Of a stretch of 64,000 bases of DNA, positions 11,773 through 23,490 are shown piece after piece. The stretch lies in contig OY992538.1 in NCBI GenBank assembly GCA_963921195.1, positions 55,666,852-55,730,851 on the forward strand, read 5' to 3'. The DNA comes from Pegoplata infirma (taxonomy: Eukaryota; Arthropoda; Insecta; Diptera; Anthomyiidae). The position numbers and the translations under genes are program-made. Position 1 is the stretch's first letter. Every line of letters begins with the position of its first letter. The notes below the pieces were generated by a model. The model saw only the letters and a list, made by a program, of their open reading frames with translations. It was not told where the DNA came from and made no database searches.

Positions 11773-12330
11773 ATGGGAAAACTAATTAAAATAAATAATC
11801 AAAAAAATATTTTCTGGACACTCTTATGCACATATCTCGGTAAATACTGCCAACACGAGAAAAAGTCCAATGGTACTTTTGTAGCTCTTGACTCGAAGAA
11901 GACTTCCGCAAAATACCCTAAAGTTAGTTATCCAGTTTGTAAGATTCTCAAGCCCCTATCAGGCCCCTTATTACCGTATCACAGAAACTAAGTAAGGTAG
12001 AGCGAAGCGGACAAAAGTTTTAGATCAAAATCAATGAAATGAAAAATCAAAAAAATGAATCAAAACGGGGTCTCGAGTTAGCCGGGTTGGACCCATGGGT
12101 CCAGGGTCTGGACAAAATGTAGTCCTAAAATGTGAAATAACTAAAGTTTAATATAATTTTTCCCATTTTCTATTTAGAATTGGCGTAAAATAAATAACTT
12201 TGTTTCCCTTATTTTTGGGAAATATATGAACTAAAACCAATAAAAAAATCTTTGGAGCCAAATCATTCCCTTTTTTTCTCAAAATTTAGTTAATTTTTTT
12301 AGTTTTTAGTTCACTCTCACTTTATAACTT
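11773..12330 (-). repeat. Relic of CACTC subfamily sharing the GGTCTAGACCC core
   Basis: In reverse orientation it matches 44489-45060: TTCACTTTTAGT-type end, GAGGGAATGATTTGGC, GGGTCCAGGGTCTGGAC against the other copy's GACCCTGGACCCATG, and CTCTACCTTGCTTAGTTTCTG. The terminal GAGTG is lost. An open frame at 11773-11991 falls in this repeat and has no family signature, so it is not called as a gene. Confidence 0.6.
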
Positions 12331-13266
12331 TAAAAAGACATGATATTTAAAAAGTTACAAAATGTTTAATGATTTAAACATCCTTTCATTGACAGGTGTC
12401 CTCAAAATAATGACCTATAACAAAATTGTCTAAACTTTAATAAAAAGGGGATAGCAAAGTTTACGATACAAATCTAAAATGTTTCAATTGTTATTGACAA
12501 TGTTTAAAATAAAAGTAATAATCAATTAAAATAATCTTAAAAGATTTTTATAAACATCCTTTAATAACCTGTTGTTTAAATATCAGAGGAAACAAAAAGA
12601 TAATTACAAAAAAGGAGTTTTAGCAATAATTTCAAAAAAAGGACTTTAAAATATCCTTGTTTTGAAGGTTAATTTGTTACAAACCAAAAAAAAATAGTAA
12701 TAAAAACACAAATTTAAAAATAATTTAAATTTAAATACAAATTGTCACTTTAACACTACATGACAATTATACGAACGTGATTTCATTTGCATGTTTAAGT
12801 AGGAAATTTATCTGTTTTTAGAAAAATCTAACAAATTTGTTGTGTAAAATGTTAAATTTTACCTTGTAAGTAAACATAGACTAAATTGATGTGTATTTTT
12901 TTTTTATATTTTTGCAGTTAAAAAATTTGTGTGTGACCTCCAATAAAGCATACAGTGTCCTTTTTTTTTGGGTAGAGTAGAGGCAACAGAAAAAGGATAT
13001 TGTTGTAGTAAAAAAAATAAGAAATCCTAAATAAGCTTTGATATGTTTGTTGACATCATACATACAATAAAATTAAACATAAAGTTACACAAACACACAT
13101 GTAGTCATGTTATTGGTCACCTTTATAGACAGACTGAAAATTTGTTTAACTAAAAATTGTTATGCACTACAGTAAACAAACAGTGGCTATAGGTTCTACA
13201 TATTACTTGTAGGATTTGTTAAGAAAATTGTAACAAATACTCTATGTAAAATTTAAGTAAACTGTA
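12331..13266. other. Unannotated AT-rich DNA
   Basis: Long A/T stretches without tandem structure or terminal repeats. Contains no convincing exon, tRNA or repeat match inside the window. It is one of the few segments here that may be original intergenic or intronic sequence. Confidence 0.5.
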
Positions 13267-13269
13267 CTG

Positions 13270-13515
13270 GGGGGTTACTGCGTAACTTTATTCGAAAGAA
13301 ATCGTTCGAATTCGGAAATTTTTAATCGTTTGTATGTAGCAAAAAATCGGTCGTTGCTAAATAATTGTTTTTTATATTTTTGCATTATTTGGTGATGAGC
13401 TGACAAACGCTGATTAATTTTTTTCCTAAAAAAATATTTTCTTTCAAATTATTTACGAAAAGAAATTTGTATTCGAAAGCATTTCCGTTTCGAATCGAAT
13501 TACGCAGTAACCCCC
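13270..13515. mobile_element. 246-bp MITE with TIR GGGGGTTACTGCGTAA
   Basis: Left end GGGGGTTACTGCGTAACTTT, right end ATTACGCAGTAACCCCC, continuing inward as TTCGAAAGAAATCG against CGTTTCGAATCGAA. CTG flanks both sides (13267-13269, 13516-13518), giving a 3-bp duplication. G-run termini with a 3-bp duplication resemble PIF/Harbinger MITEs, although those usually target TWA, so CTG is unusual. No coding sequence. Confidence 0.75.
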
Positions 13516-13792
13516 CTGATTGTGAGTGAAAAAAATCCAGTATTCCATTACAAACCCCTTCAGGCTTTTTTTTTAGTTCAGCGCTAGATTTTTTACACGC
13601 ATTTAAAGCTGGTGAACTTTTATTATAATTATAATAATAAGTGCTTGAAAACTGTGTAAGGCGTATGCTTAATTTTGTAATTGTCTTTAAATAATAATCA
13701 TACGCAACGGTGCACAGTGGATTATTTTTAATAATTAGGCTATTCAGTAAGTAGGTACGGGACCGATTACAGCGAAATTCATGCCGGTTATA

Positions 13793-15390
13793 CACTAAAA
13801 AAAAAAAAAAACTGTAATGTTAGCAAAAAAAGCTTGTAAACCTACAAGAAAATTTGCTGATTTTGAACCCACAATTTTTTTGCTAAAGTTAGCAAAAATG
13901 TTTTGCCAATAATTAGTTAACTAATTATTTTTTTTAACTTAGTTCACATCTGAGGACCCCATTGGGGTTCACATCTGAGGACCCCATTGGGTTCGTACCC
14001 GATAGGTCCAGACCCCGATGGGCCTAGACCTAGTTGGGTTCCTTAAAAATCGTCATAGTTTTTGATCCAAAATTTGTGTTCGTTTCGCTCTATACACTCA
14101 AAAAAAAAAAAACTGTAAAGTTAGCAAAAAAAGCTTGTAAACCTACAAGAAAATTTGCTGATTTTGAACCCACAATTTTTTTGCTAAAGTTAGCAAAAAT
14201 GTTTTGCCAATAATTAGTTAAAAAAAATTATTTTTTTTTTGACACATTTGAGGACCCAATTGGGTTCGGACCCGATAGGTCCAGACCCCGATGGGCCTAG
14301 ACCTAGTTGGGTTCCTTAAAAATCGTCATAGTTTTTGATCCAAAATTTGTGTCCGTTTCACTCTACCTTGCTTAGTTTTTGAGATACGTGATTATAGGGG
14401 ACAACTGGGGTCTTGAGAATTAAAAAACTCTATAACTTAAAAAATATTACTCGGAGAGCTTTTGACTATTTTGCGGTCTTGTTCTACGTAAGAGCTACAA
14501 AAATGCTTTTAGACTTTTTGTTGTGTCGGCAATATTTACCGAGATATGAGCATTTTAAAATTTTCGGGAATGCTAACTTTTTTGGATCCAAAGTTAGGGC
14601 CTATTAGGGTCCACACATGTGAAGAGGACCCGCGAAAGTATGGAGATTCTAACAACCAAAAATGCCCTCCATTTTGCTCTATCTGGCTTAGTTTCCGAGA
14701 TAGAGCCATTTTAAGTTTTCTGAAAATAAAAAAAAATTTACCATTTATTTTTGCTAATGTTAGCAAAAAATCTTGTAAAAATGTTGTCAACTCAATTTGA
14801 AATCTTAGCAAAAGAAATTAGTTCAACGTTTGTTTAAAATTGCTAATGTGCTAAATGAAGTTTACAAGAATTTTTTGCTAACATGCTAATCTCAACTAAA
14901 AATTTGCTAAAAATTAGCTAACTAGCATTAGCAAAAAAAAATTAGTATATCTACTAACGTATTTTTTTGAGTGTATTGCTTAGTTTTTTAGATACGTGAT
15001 TATAGGGGACCAAAAATATTACTTGGAGAGCTTTTGACTATTTTGCGGTCTTGTTCTACGTGTTGAGAGCTACAAAAATGTAGCTCCATTTTTCTCTATC
15101 TGGCTTAGTTTCCGAGATAGCGCCATTTTAAGTTTTCTGAAAATAAAAAAAAAATTTACCAATTATTTTGCTAATATTAGCAAAAAAGCTTGTAAAAAGT
15201 TGGTCAACTCAATTTTAAATCTAGCAAAAAAAATTAGTTCAAATTTTCTTTAAAATTGGTAATGCGCTAAATGAAGTTTACAAGATATTTTTGCTAACAT
15301 GCTAATCTCAACTAAAAATTTGCTAAAAGTTAGCTAACCAGCATTAGCAAAAAAAAAATTAGTAAATCTACTAATGTATTATTTTGAGTG
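13793..15390. mobile_element. CACTC element (GCTAA subfamily) carrying a second copy of itself
   Basis: Left end CACTAAAAAAAAA (a CACTC variant), right end ATTATTTTGAGTG, TA at 13791-13792 and 15391-15392. The body contains AGTTAGCAAAAA, AACCCACAATTTTTTTGC, a block of GGTCCAGACCCCGATGGGC, and TTTCGCTCTACCTTGCTTAG. It is interrupted exactly at CGCTCTA by 14095-14973, a copy of the same subfamily. Another copy is 51816-52692. Open frames across it are shared by the copies but carry no domain. Confidence 0.8.
14095..14973. mobile_element. CACTC element inserted in a sibling copy, 879 bp
   Basis: Starts CACTCAAAAAAAAAAAACTG and ends ACGTATTTTTTTGAGTG, flanked by TA (14093-14094, 14974-14975). 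Its length matches 51816-52692 (877 bp). Outside it the host sequence resumes at TTGCTTAGTTTTTTAGATAC, which continues the phrase broken at CGCTCTA, so the host copy was already in place. Confidence 0.85.
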
Positions 15391-15479
15391 TAGCTTACGT
15401 AATTTCGAGCTCAAGTTTTGACGTTGGACCCCACATGTCCATTAAGGTCACCACCAGGAGTCATTTTTGATATACAAAA

Positions 15480-16117
15480 ACTTTAAATGCCTTAAAATCA
15501 CCAAATTTGAATGCGTGTAACAATAATCTAGCGCTGAACTAAAAAAACCTCTTGCTGATTCCGAATCTGTTATCCAATTTTTTCCATCAGCTCGCGTTCG
15601 CGAGCAAATCGCAGTTAAAGAGTCGAAAAAGTGCGTTTTTTACCAACTTTGCTTGGCTATAATTTCCAAAACTAATTTTAGAGCCTCAGTTTTAAACATG
15701 AACTTAACTATATTGGATGCGAGGATTCCAAAACTGGTATTAGTTTTTTTCTGACAGCTTTAGTTTTCGAGTTATTAAAAAGTGCATAAATATTCAGACA
15801 AAATTAACGAGGATATAAATTTAAAAATTTTATTTTAGCGATATCTCAAAAATTAAATATGACTCAACAAAAGTAAGAGCATTTTTGGAATCAGCATATC
15901 CAACATACCTAAAATCGTCATTCACTTTTTGGATGTAAGACTAGTGTTGGTAAATATGGACTCACAAACACTCCAAAAATAGCCTATTTTCAAAGTTTCC
16001 TTAGGCTATATCACGAAAACTAGAGCTGCTCCAAAAAAACTTTAGCCAGATTTGAAATAAGCGTAACCCATTTACCCAAAACTAGCTATCAGAACCCGGG
16101 CAAAAAAGAAGTGTTGC
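15480..16117. repeat. Repeat with CCTGTG-TAA end, probable TAA-target palindromic family
   Basis: Bases 15580-15790 and 15830-16060 repeat phrases of the type ATATCTCAAAAATTAAA, TTGCTTGGCTATAATTTCC and TTTCGAGTTATT that also occur in other long palindromes here. The right end GTTGCCCTGTG followed by TAA (16118-16120) resembles the CACTGTGCAAC family ends. The left end was not found. Confidence 0.4.
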
Positions 16118-16120
16118 CCT

Positions 16121-16651
16121 GTGTAATTTGTAATTAAATTGTATTGGAATAAAGGTGATGATTTTACATAAATCGGGTCTCGTGATTCTAAATTCGCACT
16201 CCAAGTTTGCCAAGAGCATTTAGTCTTCGAAATATTCGCGTTGGAAATAAAAAAAAACGATTTATTAGCGTTTTTGTGGATCTTCTGTTATGTATTTTTC
16301 CGTTATTCCAAAACCTTCGGGTGGATTTTATATGAAATGGAGCTCTAGAAACTAAAACTGCCATCAAAACTGCTGTAGCTTGTTTTAAAATTCCACTGAA
16401 ATGAATAATTTTGTTATTAAATTCACCCCCAGCGCCATCAAACGGATCCAAATTTTATCAGGAATTTTATTTTTGTTTTATAAATATATCTTGTGAATTT
16501 TAGCCAAGTTGTACCATAAATACAAATGATGAAATTATGACGATAACAGCGCCACCTATTGACTGGTCCTTAAGTTTTAGTAACACGTGCCCCGCACAAA
16601 AATTTTCATACATTAACCTTCAAATTCATAAAAGTAACAAGAGCCTAATAA
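16121..16651. other. Unannotated DNA
   Basis: Includes AATATTCGCGTTGGAAATAA and GGATTTTATATGAAATGGAG, which resemble phrases at 26600-26720, so part of it is probably repeat-derived. The minus-strand open frame at 16188-16451 has no recognisable domain and is not called. Confidence 0.4.
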
Positions 16652-17211
16652 CACGGTGCACTTTTGAAATGAGGTAGTTAAGGTTGTAGGGCTCGTCGAA
16701 AAAATCACAAAAATGCCCATCAAATTTGCCGGACACCCTCAAATTTTAAAAACTTTTTTTGGGGCTTTTCTCACTAAACCACTTGTAACTTAAAAATTTT
16801 TCAACCGATTTTCAATTTTTTAACTGTTTTGGATAGAAGAAAGATAGGACTTTTTTTATGTGTAAATTGGTCTATACATATAAGAAAGATATGTATTGAT
16901 TTTTTCAACAATATCTAATTTTTTTGTTATTTTTTGAAAATTTTTTGAGTTTATCAATTTTTTTCTGTGTAGACCAATTTACACACATGAAAAGTCCTAT
17001 TCTTCTTCTATCCAAAACCGTTAAAAAATTTTAAATCGGTTGAAAATTTTCAGAATTACACAAGGTTTAGAGAGCAAAGGTCCAATAAAACGTTTTTTGA
17101 CAATAACTCTAAAATGTGAGGGTGTCTGGCAAGTTTAATTGGCTTATTTCTGATCTACTCAACAACCTATACCATGTCACATCAGAAGTATTTTTTCGCC
17201 GTAGCACAGTG
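16652..17211. mobile_element. Palindromic element, 560 bp, TAA target
   Basis: Left end CACGGTGC, right end GCACAGTG, with TAA at 16649-16651 and 17212-17214. Arms mirror each other: GCCGGACACCCTC against GAGGGTGTCTGGC, and TTGGATAGAAGAAAGATAGG against CCTATTCTTCTTCTATCCAA. It belongs with 7917-9837 and 47687-48046 by its ends. No open frame. Confidence 0.75.
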
Positions 17212-17214
17212 TAA

Positions 17215-17595
17215 TAGGTTTATAGAGAAACACTTTAACTTTTTATGAATTTGAACGCAAGATTGGGTGGGTATTTTTCGTTGTTTATGACGGCACTTTT
17301 TTGTGATTGCTTCAAATCACTCCCCATCAAAAACTTCGCTTACCAAGTAATTAACAAAATATAAGTAACTAGTTACCTCCCAATTTCAATGTTAATTACA
17401 TTACCACGGTGATGTCATTGGAGGTAACCACATTTGCCTTTTTTGGCGTAAAGTAATGCTAATGGTAATTAGTAGTATTCAAAGCCATTGCCTCGTAAGC
17501 GAGGCAGGAAGGGGTACCCATTACCAAGTTTTTGCTGGGTCCATATTGAACAAGGAAACTTAAGACATAATTGCCGATCTACCCACAACTTTTTG
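17215..17595. repeat. Spacer with TCCCAGC-family right-end fragment
   Basis: Bases about 17340-17537 carry AGTAACTAGTTACC, ATTACATTACCACGG and finish with CCATTACCAAGTTTTTGCTGGG, which is the right end seen at 44029 and 51048. The left end is absent, so this is a truncated copy. Confidence 0.55.
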
Positions 17596-17857
17596 TCTCG
17601 GTTTTAGAACAAAAATTCCAGAAAGATGCATGATATGACACGCCCCTTTATCCTTCACTGAACGCTTCGTCTGTCTGTTTCAAAATCACGCGAAAACGGC
17701 TAAACCGTTTTTGTTAGATAATGCTAAGCGAGGGTGGAACTAAAGGCTACTACCCGATCCTGTGCTTTAGTTTGTCTGAAACTGTATACAAATCGAGATG
17801 CAATATATAACAGATGTTTTCTTAGGGCCAGCAAAGCGGAACGGGTCCAGCTAGTTC
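17596..17857 (+). mobile_element. Possible Helitron-type 3' end
   Basis: Contains CACGCGAAAACGGCTAAACC and ends GGGCCAGCAAAGCGGAACGG followed by GTCCAGCTAG and T. A terminal CTAG before T is the Helitron signature, and tails of the AGC-AAGCGG-ACGGGTC-GCTAG type are common on insect Helitron-like elements as far as I recall. The hairpin expected just upstream is weak. Its 5' end was not identified. Confidence 0.35.
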
Positions 17858-17869
17858 TTAATAAAAATT

Positions 17870-18010
17870 CAACAAAAAAATCGACCGAAAGTCCGGCTAA
17901 CCGGGTAGATTGATGAACAAAAAGACCGATCTACCCGGGTAGACAGGTCGGACCTGTTAACCGGTAGAAGTTAGAGCCTCCCATTACTATTAACCGGGTA
18001 ATGGGGGCTC
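17870..18010. repeat. GC-rich inverted motifs
   Basis: GTCCGGCTAACCGGGTAGA, GATCTACCCGGGTAGAC and TTAACCGGTAGAAG recur in alternating orientation, ending with ACCGGGTAATGGGGGCTCTA. Subterminal clusters like this mark hAT ends elsewhere in the window, but no terminus was found. Confidence 0.35.
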
Positions 18011-18091
18011 TACTAAAAACTGTTTTTAACTTAAAGTTATATTTGTATAGGAACAATTTTTTTCTTAGAGTTATATAAAATATTTTAGGCA

Positions 18092-18142
18092 TTGTATAGG
18101 GTATTCATGGATTCGGTTAAGTCGAATTTTTCACTTGCTTTG
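18092..18142 (+). mobile_element. mini-me 3' end remnant
   Basis: GTATAGGGTATTCATGGATT, TAAGTCGAATTTTTCACTTG reproduces the family 3' signature (GGGTAT, ATTCGGC..GTCGAATTT, ACTTG). Only the last ~50 bp are present. Confidence 0.6.
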
Positions 18143-18978
18143 TTTGTTGTTAAATAAACATTTTTGTTTTCTACCAACTAAACATTTGTTTATATGAAAT
18201 CCGACCTAAAGTAACTGTAGTCAAAAATATGCACAGGAAGAAGCATATAATATTGCCATTTATGACACATGTGAGCCAATAAAACTTTGATTTAAATGAC
18301 AATTTTATTTTTCTGCTTTTTGCAGGTTTTACATAGAAAATTCTTAAACAATTTTTGTTTTTTCAACAAAATGTTTCAAGGTAATGATTTATTTTTTGTA
18401 TTTTCATAGGAATCTTTTCTGTTCTTGCTGTATGATTAACAAATTGTTATTAAAAACTGTCACGTTTTTGTTTGCTTTTCCACCTTTTTTCTGTGATTTC
18501 AATTTCAGCCGTAAAATATCGTTTTTTTTTGTGTGTGTGACAGCATTTATTAAATTGTTTTTTGATCGTTTAATAAATAATAATTCATACTTATCATAAT
18601 ACATAACGTTTTGTAGATTCTATTACCGTATGATTTACCGTAAAAGTAGTCGTAAGTAATTGATAACGGTAATTTTCAATATGTACCTATTATTAACAGT
18701 TAATCAAAATTTATTAACTAATAATAATTTGTTGACATGTATATAATTTATTAGAAATTTAAGTGATTATAACTTGATATAAATATATTTGAGTAAATTT
18801 GGAAAATATTAATGATAAATGATTTACAGAGAAGAAACATGTTTTACAGCACAACTAAATTAAACATTATAAGGGGGTGTTAAAATGATTGGTTATTTAA
18901 TCATTTATATGATTGTAATAATCATAATAATATAATCCTCAACTATCAAAAGTTTTTGATAATAGGCTTGTTTTTTGC
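18143..18978. other. Unannotated AT-rich DNA
   Basis: Short open frames exist on both strands at 18384-18604, but they overlap each other, are A/T-biased and show no domain. No repeat terminus or RNA gene is seen. Confidence 0.45.
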
Positions 18979-19208
18979 ATTAAGATTAGGATTAACTCTA
19001 TTTAGTTTAAAATTGGGTCAAATTACGTCCAGAATTTTTCTCTGAATTTAACTAAATTTATTTTTTATTCTTTACTTTTTGGACAAAGCTTGATTTGTTT
19101 ACTGTTTATATTTACTAATTGTATGTAATTTCAGAAAAAATTATAAAAAAAAATCTGGGCTTGATTTGAACCATTTTTTAACTAAATAAAGTTAATCCTA
19201 ATCTTAAT
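18979..19208. mobile_element. 230-bp MITE, TIR ATTAAGATTAGGATTAAC
   Basis: Left end ATTAAGATTAGGATTAACTC and right end GTTAATCCTAATCTTAAT are inverted for at least 30 bp, continuing as TATTTAGTTTAAAATTGG against CCATTTTTTAACTAAATA. It directly abuts the tRNA-like sequence at 19208. No clear target duplication. Confidence 0.7.
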
Positions 19209-19283
19209 CCTGCTGTGGCTTAGTGGTTAGAGCGTTGGACTACTAGCCAGCAAGCCTGGGTTCGATTCCCGTCTCAGGAACCA
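19208..19283 (+). tRNA. tRNA-like sequence (pseudo-tRNA or SINE head)
   Basis: The internal Pol III A box is perfect (TGGCTTAGTGG, about 19215-19225) and so is the B box (GGTTCGATTCC, about 19259-19269). The T arm folds (TGGG-TTCGATT-CCCG). The acceptor stem pairs only over TCCTG/CAGGA and the anticodon arm gives three pairs around an eight-base loop, so it is not a normal gene. The 3' side reads AGGAACCA, i.e. CCA appears in the DNA, which eukaryotic tRNA genes do not encode; that suggests reverse transcription of a tRNA. A T-run follows at about 19289. Confidence 0.55.
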
Positions 19284-19654
19284 CAACATTTTTTCAGATA
19301 TTGATTAGTTTCTGTTTATAACTAATATCTATCGCAGCACCCTCCTTCGTTGATAAATAGCACTAAAACGTTAACGAAGTAAAATAATAAAATAATGGCT
19401 ATTAAACACAGCTTCAAAAATAATTCACCAGATCAATAACAGATGGCGATGCAACAACTGTACTCAAAATTATCAACACGCACAATTACAGTGTTGCCAT
19501 ACTGAAGCCCTTCTATCTTTCAAATCTTTCATCTCTCTTCTATCCCCTTTCCGAAAGAAACATCACGGTTACATTAGTAATTGATAGGCCGCATTGCCTG
19601 AGTGTTGTTTCTCTTAAAAAAAAAAAGAGAACCTTACTATTTGTCTATGAACCG

Positions 19655-20832
19655 ATGTTTCCATAATATAAAATTTTCTATAGAAATTTCTATAGTTATT
19701 GATGTATTTTTAGTTATCGCTGTATTGATAACATAAAATTGGTTATAGAAAATTGTTTAGTTATTGATGTATCAATAACATAAGTTTTTCTATAGAAAAT
19801 TATTTATTTATCGATGTATCGATAACACAAACATTTATCGATGTATCGATAACACGAAATTTTCTATAGCAAATGATTTAGTTATCGATGTATTGACAAC
19901 ACAAAATTTTCTATAGAAAATTGTTAGTTATCGATGTATCGATAACACAAAATTATCTATAGAAAATTATTTAATTGACGATAACACAAAATTTTCTAAA
20001 GAAAATTAGTAATCGACAAAAAAAATGTTCAGTAGATAATTATTATGTTATCGATGTATTGATAACACAAAGTTATCTATAGCAAATAATTTAGTTATCG
20101 ATGAATTGATAACACAAAATTTTTTATAGTAAATGATTTAGTTATCGATGTATCGATAACACAAAACTGCCTATAGAAAATGATTTAGTTATCGATGCAT
20201 CGATAACACAAAATTTTCTATAGAAAATTATTTAGTTGTCAATAACATAAAATTTTCTATCGAAAATTATTTAATTGTCAATGTATCGATAACACAAATT
20301 TTTCTAAAGAAAATTATTTAGTTATCGACAACAAAAAATTTTCAATAGATAATTATTATGTTATAGATGTATTGATAACACAAAATTTTCTATAGCAAAT
20401 AATTTAGTTATCGATGTATTGATAACACAAAAACTTCTATAGAATATGATTTAGATATCGATGTATCGATAACACCAAATTGATCTTAGAAATGGTTTAG
20501 TTATCGATGTATCGATAACAAAAAATTTTCTATAGAAATAATTTAGTTATCGATGTATTGATAACACAAAATTTTCTATAGAAAATTATTTAGTTATTGA
20601 TGTAGCGATAATACAAAATTTTCTAAAGAAAATTTTTTTGTTATAAATGTATCGATAACAAAAAATTTTCTATAAAAAATCATTTAGTTATCGATGTATC
20701 GATAACACAAAATTATCAACAGAAAATTATTTAGTTATCGATGCATCAATAACACAAAATTATCTTTAGAAAATTATTAAGTAATCTATATATCGATAAC
20801 ACAAAATTTCTAAAAAAAAATATTATGTTATA
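19655..20832 (+). repeat. 47-bp palindromic satellite, left block
   Basis: About 25 units of about 47 bp. Each unit joins two palindromes, TTATCGATGTATCGATAA and AATTTTCTATAGAAAATT, linked by CACA and ATTTAG. Units vary by single bases, occasional skipped cores, and length. Each good unit contains TATCGATA, the Drosophila DRE motif, and inverted CGATA sites of the BEAF-32 type. The array is interrupted by the mini-me copy 20836-21738 and resumes at 21739. Confidence 0.9.
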
Positions 20833-20835
20833 GAA

Positions 20836-21738
<903 letters not shown>

Positions 21739-22990
21739 AAAAATATTATGTCGTCGATGTATCGATAATGTAAAATTTTCTATAGAAAATTATTTAGTTA
21801 TTGATGTATCGATAACACAAAATTTTCTATAGAAAATTATTTAGTTATCGATGTAGCGATAACACAAAATTTTCAATAGAAAATTATTATCGATGTAACG
21901 ATAACACAAATTTTTTATAAAAATTTGTATAGTTATCGATGTAACGATAACATACAATTTTCTATAGAAAGTTATTTAGTTATCGATTTATCGATAACAC
22001 AAAACTTTCTATAGAAAGTTATTTAGTTATCGATGTAGCAAAAATTGTTTAACAAAATTATTTAGTTATCGATGTATCGATAACAGAAAATTTTTTATAG
22101 CAAATTATTTAGTTATCGACTTATTGAAAATACAAAATTTTCTATAGAAATTGGTTAAGTTATTAATGTATCGATGACTCAAAATTTTGTATAAAAAATT
22201 ATTTAGTTATCGATGAATCAATAACACAACATTTTTTATAAAAAAAATATTTTGTTATCGATATAAAATTTTATATAGAATGTTTTTAGTTACCGATTTA
22301 AACACAATGTTTTTTATAGAAAGTGATTTATATGATTTTCTATAGAAAACTATTTTGTTATCGATGTATCGATAACACAAAATTTTTTACAGAAAATTTT
22401 TTAGTTATCGATGTATCGATAACACAAAATTTCCTATAGAAAATTATTTAGAAAATTATTTAGTCATCGATGTATCAATAACCCAAATTTTTTTATTTAG
22501 TTATCTATATTTTACTTATTTAGTTATCGATATAAAATTTATTTCTAAAGAAAATTTTGTGTTATCGCAACATCGATAACTAAATAATTTTTATATAGAA
22601 CATTTTTTTGTTATCAATACATCGATAACTAAATAATTTTCTATAGAAAATTTTTTGCTTTCGATGCACCGATAACTACATAATTTTCTACAGAAATTTG
22701 TGTGTTATCGATACATGGATAACTAAATAATTTTCTATAGAAAATTTTGTGTAATCGAAACCTTAATAATTTTCTATAAAAAAGTTTATGTTATCGATAC
22801 ATCGATAACTAAATAATTTTCAATAGAAAATTTTATGTGTCGGTAACACAGACGTTGCTATAGAAAATTATTTAGTTATCGATTTATCGATAACACAATA
22901 TTTAATACAGAAAACTATTTAGTTACTGATGTATCGATAACATATTTTTTTAGAAAATTAGTATTTAGTTATAGTTTTATCAATAGTTAA
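21739..22990 (+). repeat. 47-bp palindromic satellite, right block with inverted segment
   Basis: About 26 units of the same 47-bp satellite as 19655-20832. From about 22548 to 22845 the units are in the opposite orientation (GTGTTATCGATACATCGATA then ACTAAATAATTTTC), after which the original direction returns. Unit quality is lower near 22260-22340 and 22480-22540. Confidence 0.9.
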
Positions 22991-23004
22991 AAAATAATTC
23001 TCTA

Positions 23005-23461
23005 CACCCAGAAAAGTTTTACAGTAACTTTTTTACAGTTATTCAAAAAGTTTTTAGTTAAAGTTGTTTTAAACGTTTTATCGTTTGTTTTTCAAAGAAA
23101 ATAAAATATTGAATGATTTAAACAGTTGTTAAAACAATAAACTACAAAAGTTACGGAAAAATATTTTTATCAGTTAAATTATTTGTGACTTATTATTCCG
23201 TATAATTTTACAGAAGAACGGTTTTTGTAGTTTGTTATTCAAATAATTTATTTTTTACTCCACAAAATGAAAAATTGTAAACAGTTAAAATAACTGAAAT
23301 ATCGTTTGTTTTTACGGAAAGTCTAGTCATTTATTAACGTTTAAAAATAACTGAAAAAGTCTGTTGTTTCAAATGAAATATAAGTAGTCCGTTTTTTAAA
23401 AGGAAAAACGATTGTTTTAAACGTTTTTTCAGTTGAATTTACTTACAAAATATTTTTAGTG
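23005..23461. mobile_element. CACTC-family element, 457 bp (CACCC variant)
   Basis: Left end CACCCAGAAAAG, right end AATATTTTTAGTG, TA at 23003-23004 and 23462-23463. The interior is rich in AACTGAAAAA, ACAGTTATT and TTTTTCAGTT motifs that pair between halves. It inserted right at the edge of the 47-bp satellite. Confidence 0.7.
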
Positions 23462-23490
23462 TATATCGTCAAAATGACCCTGCGTACATA

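Noticed and set aside
13385..13795. 136-codon minus-strand frame
   Set aside because: Begins outside and ends inside a 246-bp MITE, crossing its boundary, with no domain.
14546..14800. Frame shared with 52266-52556 (MSILKFSGMLTFLDPKLG / MTILKFSGMLTFLDPKLG)
   Set aside because: Conserved only because both lie in copies of the same CACTC MITE. No transposase or other domain, and the opposite strand is equally open.
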